A DNA stretch of 6,636 bases, taken from assembly GCA_002441055.1 (NCBI GenBank), contig DJWR01000129.1, forward strand, positions 1 through 6,636, given 5' to 3'. Shown here in pieces: positions 6,248 to 6,636 of this stretch. The position numbers and the translations under genes were made by a program. The notes beneath the pieces are model-generated. The model saw only the letters and a program-made list of their open reading frames with translations. It did no database searches and was not told the DNA's origin. This DNA comes from Caulobacteraceae bacterium UBA6225. GTDB taxonomy: Bacteria > Pseudomonadota > Alphaproteobacteria > Caulobacterales > Caulobacteraceae. Each line of letters starts with the position of its first letter. The stretch's first letter is position 1.

Positions 6248-6636
6248 TTAAGCCGCCCGGGATATGACCTTGTTGCGGCCAGAGGACTTGGCCTCATAGA
6301 GGCCCTCGTCGGCGCGCTTGAGCAGAGTGTCAGGGGTGTCGTCGGGGCCGAGGGTGGCGGCCACGCCGATGGAGATGGTGGCGGTCAGCAGCTCGGTGCC
6401 GTGGGCCACCCGGAAGGGGGAGCCGGCCACATGCAGGCGGATGCGTTCGGCGATGCGTTCGGCGTCCTCGATCCGGGTGCCGGGCATGACCACCACGAAC
6501 TCCTCTCCCCCATAGCGGCAAGGCAGGTCCACCGCCCGGACGTTGGAGGCCAGGCGCACGGCGAATTCCCGCAGCACCTCGTCGCCCACATCGTGGCCGT
6601 AGCCGTCATTGATCTTCTTGAAGTGGTCGATGTCGA
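6248..6636 (-). CDS. pleD: Diguanylate cyclase response regulator PleD, C-terminal GGDEF part
   Basis: The last 128 or so codons of a minus-strand gene, open to the right edge and ending with TAA at 6250-6248. The visible protein starts DIDHFKKINDGYGHD, the substrate-binding part of a GGDEF domain. It continues with the inhibitory site RAVD (codons 6538-6527) and DLPCRYGGEEF, whose GGEEF active site is at 6511-6497, then ISIGVAATLG and KRADEGLYEAKSSGRN. The RxxD-to-GGEEF spacing and flanking residues match Caulobacter PleD closely. PleD makes cyclic di-GMP from two GTP when phosphorylated by PleC/DivJ and drives the swarmer-to-stalked transition. Its two receiver domains would lie beyond the edge, with divK expected upstream of it. 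Both catalytic and feedback-inhibition residues are intact. Without the receiver domains, another GGDEF protein cannot be wholly excluded. Confidence 0.88.
   Translation of the reverse strand, partial: DIDHFKKINDGYGHDVGDEVLREFAVRLASNVRAVDLPCRYGGEEFVVVMPGTRIEDAERIAERIRLHVAGSPFRVAHGTELLTATISIGVAATLGPDDTPDTLLKRADEGLYEAKSSGRNKVISRAA

Overview
The window is high-GC alphaproteobacterial DNA, most likely from the Caulobacteraceae (Caulobacter, Phenylobacterium or a relative). The best evidence is the right end. A minus-strand gene there reads like the C-terminal GGDEF domain of PleD, with the inhibitory RxxD site (RAVD) and the active-site GGEEF spaced as in C. crescentus PleD. It faces a zinc-free ribosomal protein L33 gene (rpmG) across a shared terminator. 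Real genes end most codons in G or C.

Layout from left to right: (1) the 3' end of a small helix-turn-helix gene resembling a HigA-type antitoxin, cut by the window edge; (2) a 216-base gap with no convincing gene; (3) a closely spaced pair, a NUDT19-like Nudix hydrolase and an NAD(P)H-dependent FMN/quinone reductase, 19 bases apart; (4) a single very large gene of about 1370 codons encoding a one-polypeptide restriction-modification enzyme, with an N-terminal PD-(D/E)XK nuclease, an Eco57I-like gamma-class N6-adenine methyltransferase, and a C-terminal target-recognition region; (5) rpmG with its own promoter, a leader hairpin and a strong terminator; (6) pleD, convergent and cut by the right edge.

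The restriction-modification gene is the main accessory element. It stands alone: no helicase, specificity subunit, second methyltransferase, integrase or tRNA is visible. It lies cleanly between two housekeeping blocks and leaves the rpmG promoter intact. Its most notable property is internal. The segment expected to hold the target-recognition domain (about 4851-5460) has roughly 42% A/T-ending codons by hand count, against 16-19% in other parts of the gene, and contains codons such as TTA and ATA. Its edges fall next to conserved family landmarks. This suggests the specificity module was exchanged from a lower-GC source while the nuclease and methyltransferase body kept host-like composition.

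The antitoxin-like fragment at the left edge may be a second accessory element. I see no CRISPR array, tRNA, rRNA, insertion sequence or attachment site in the window.
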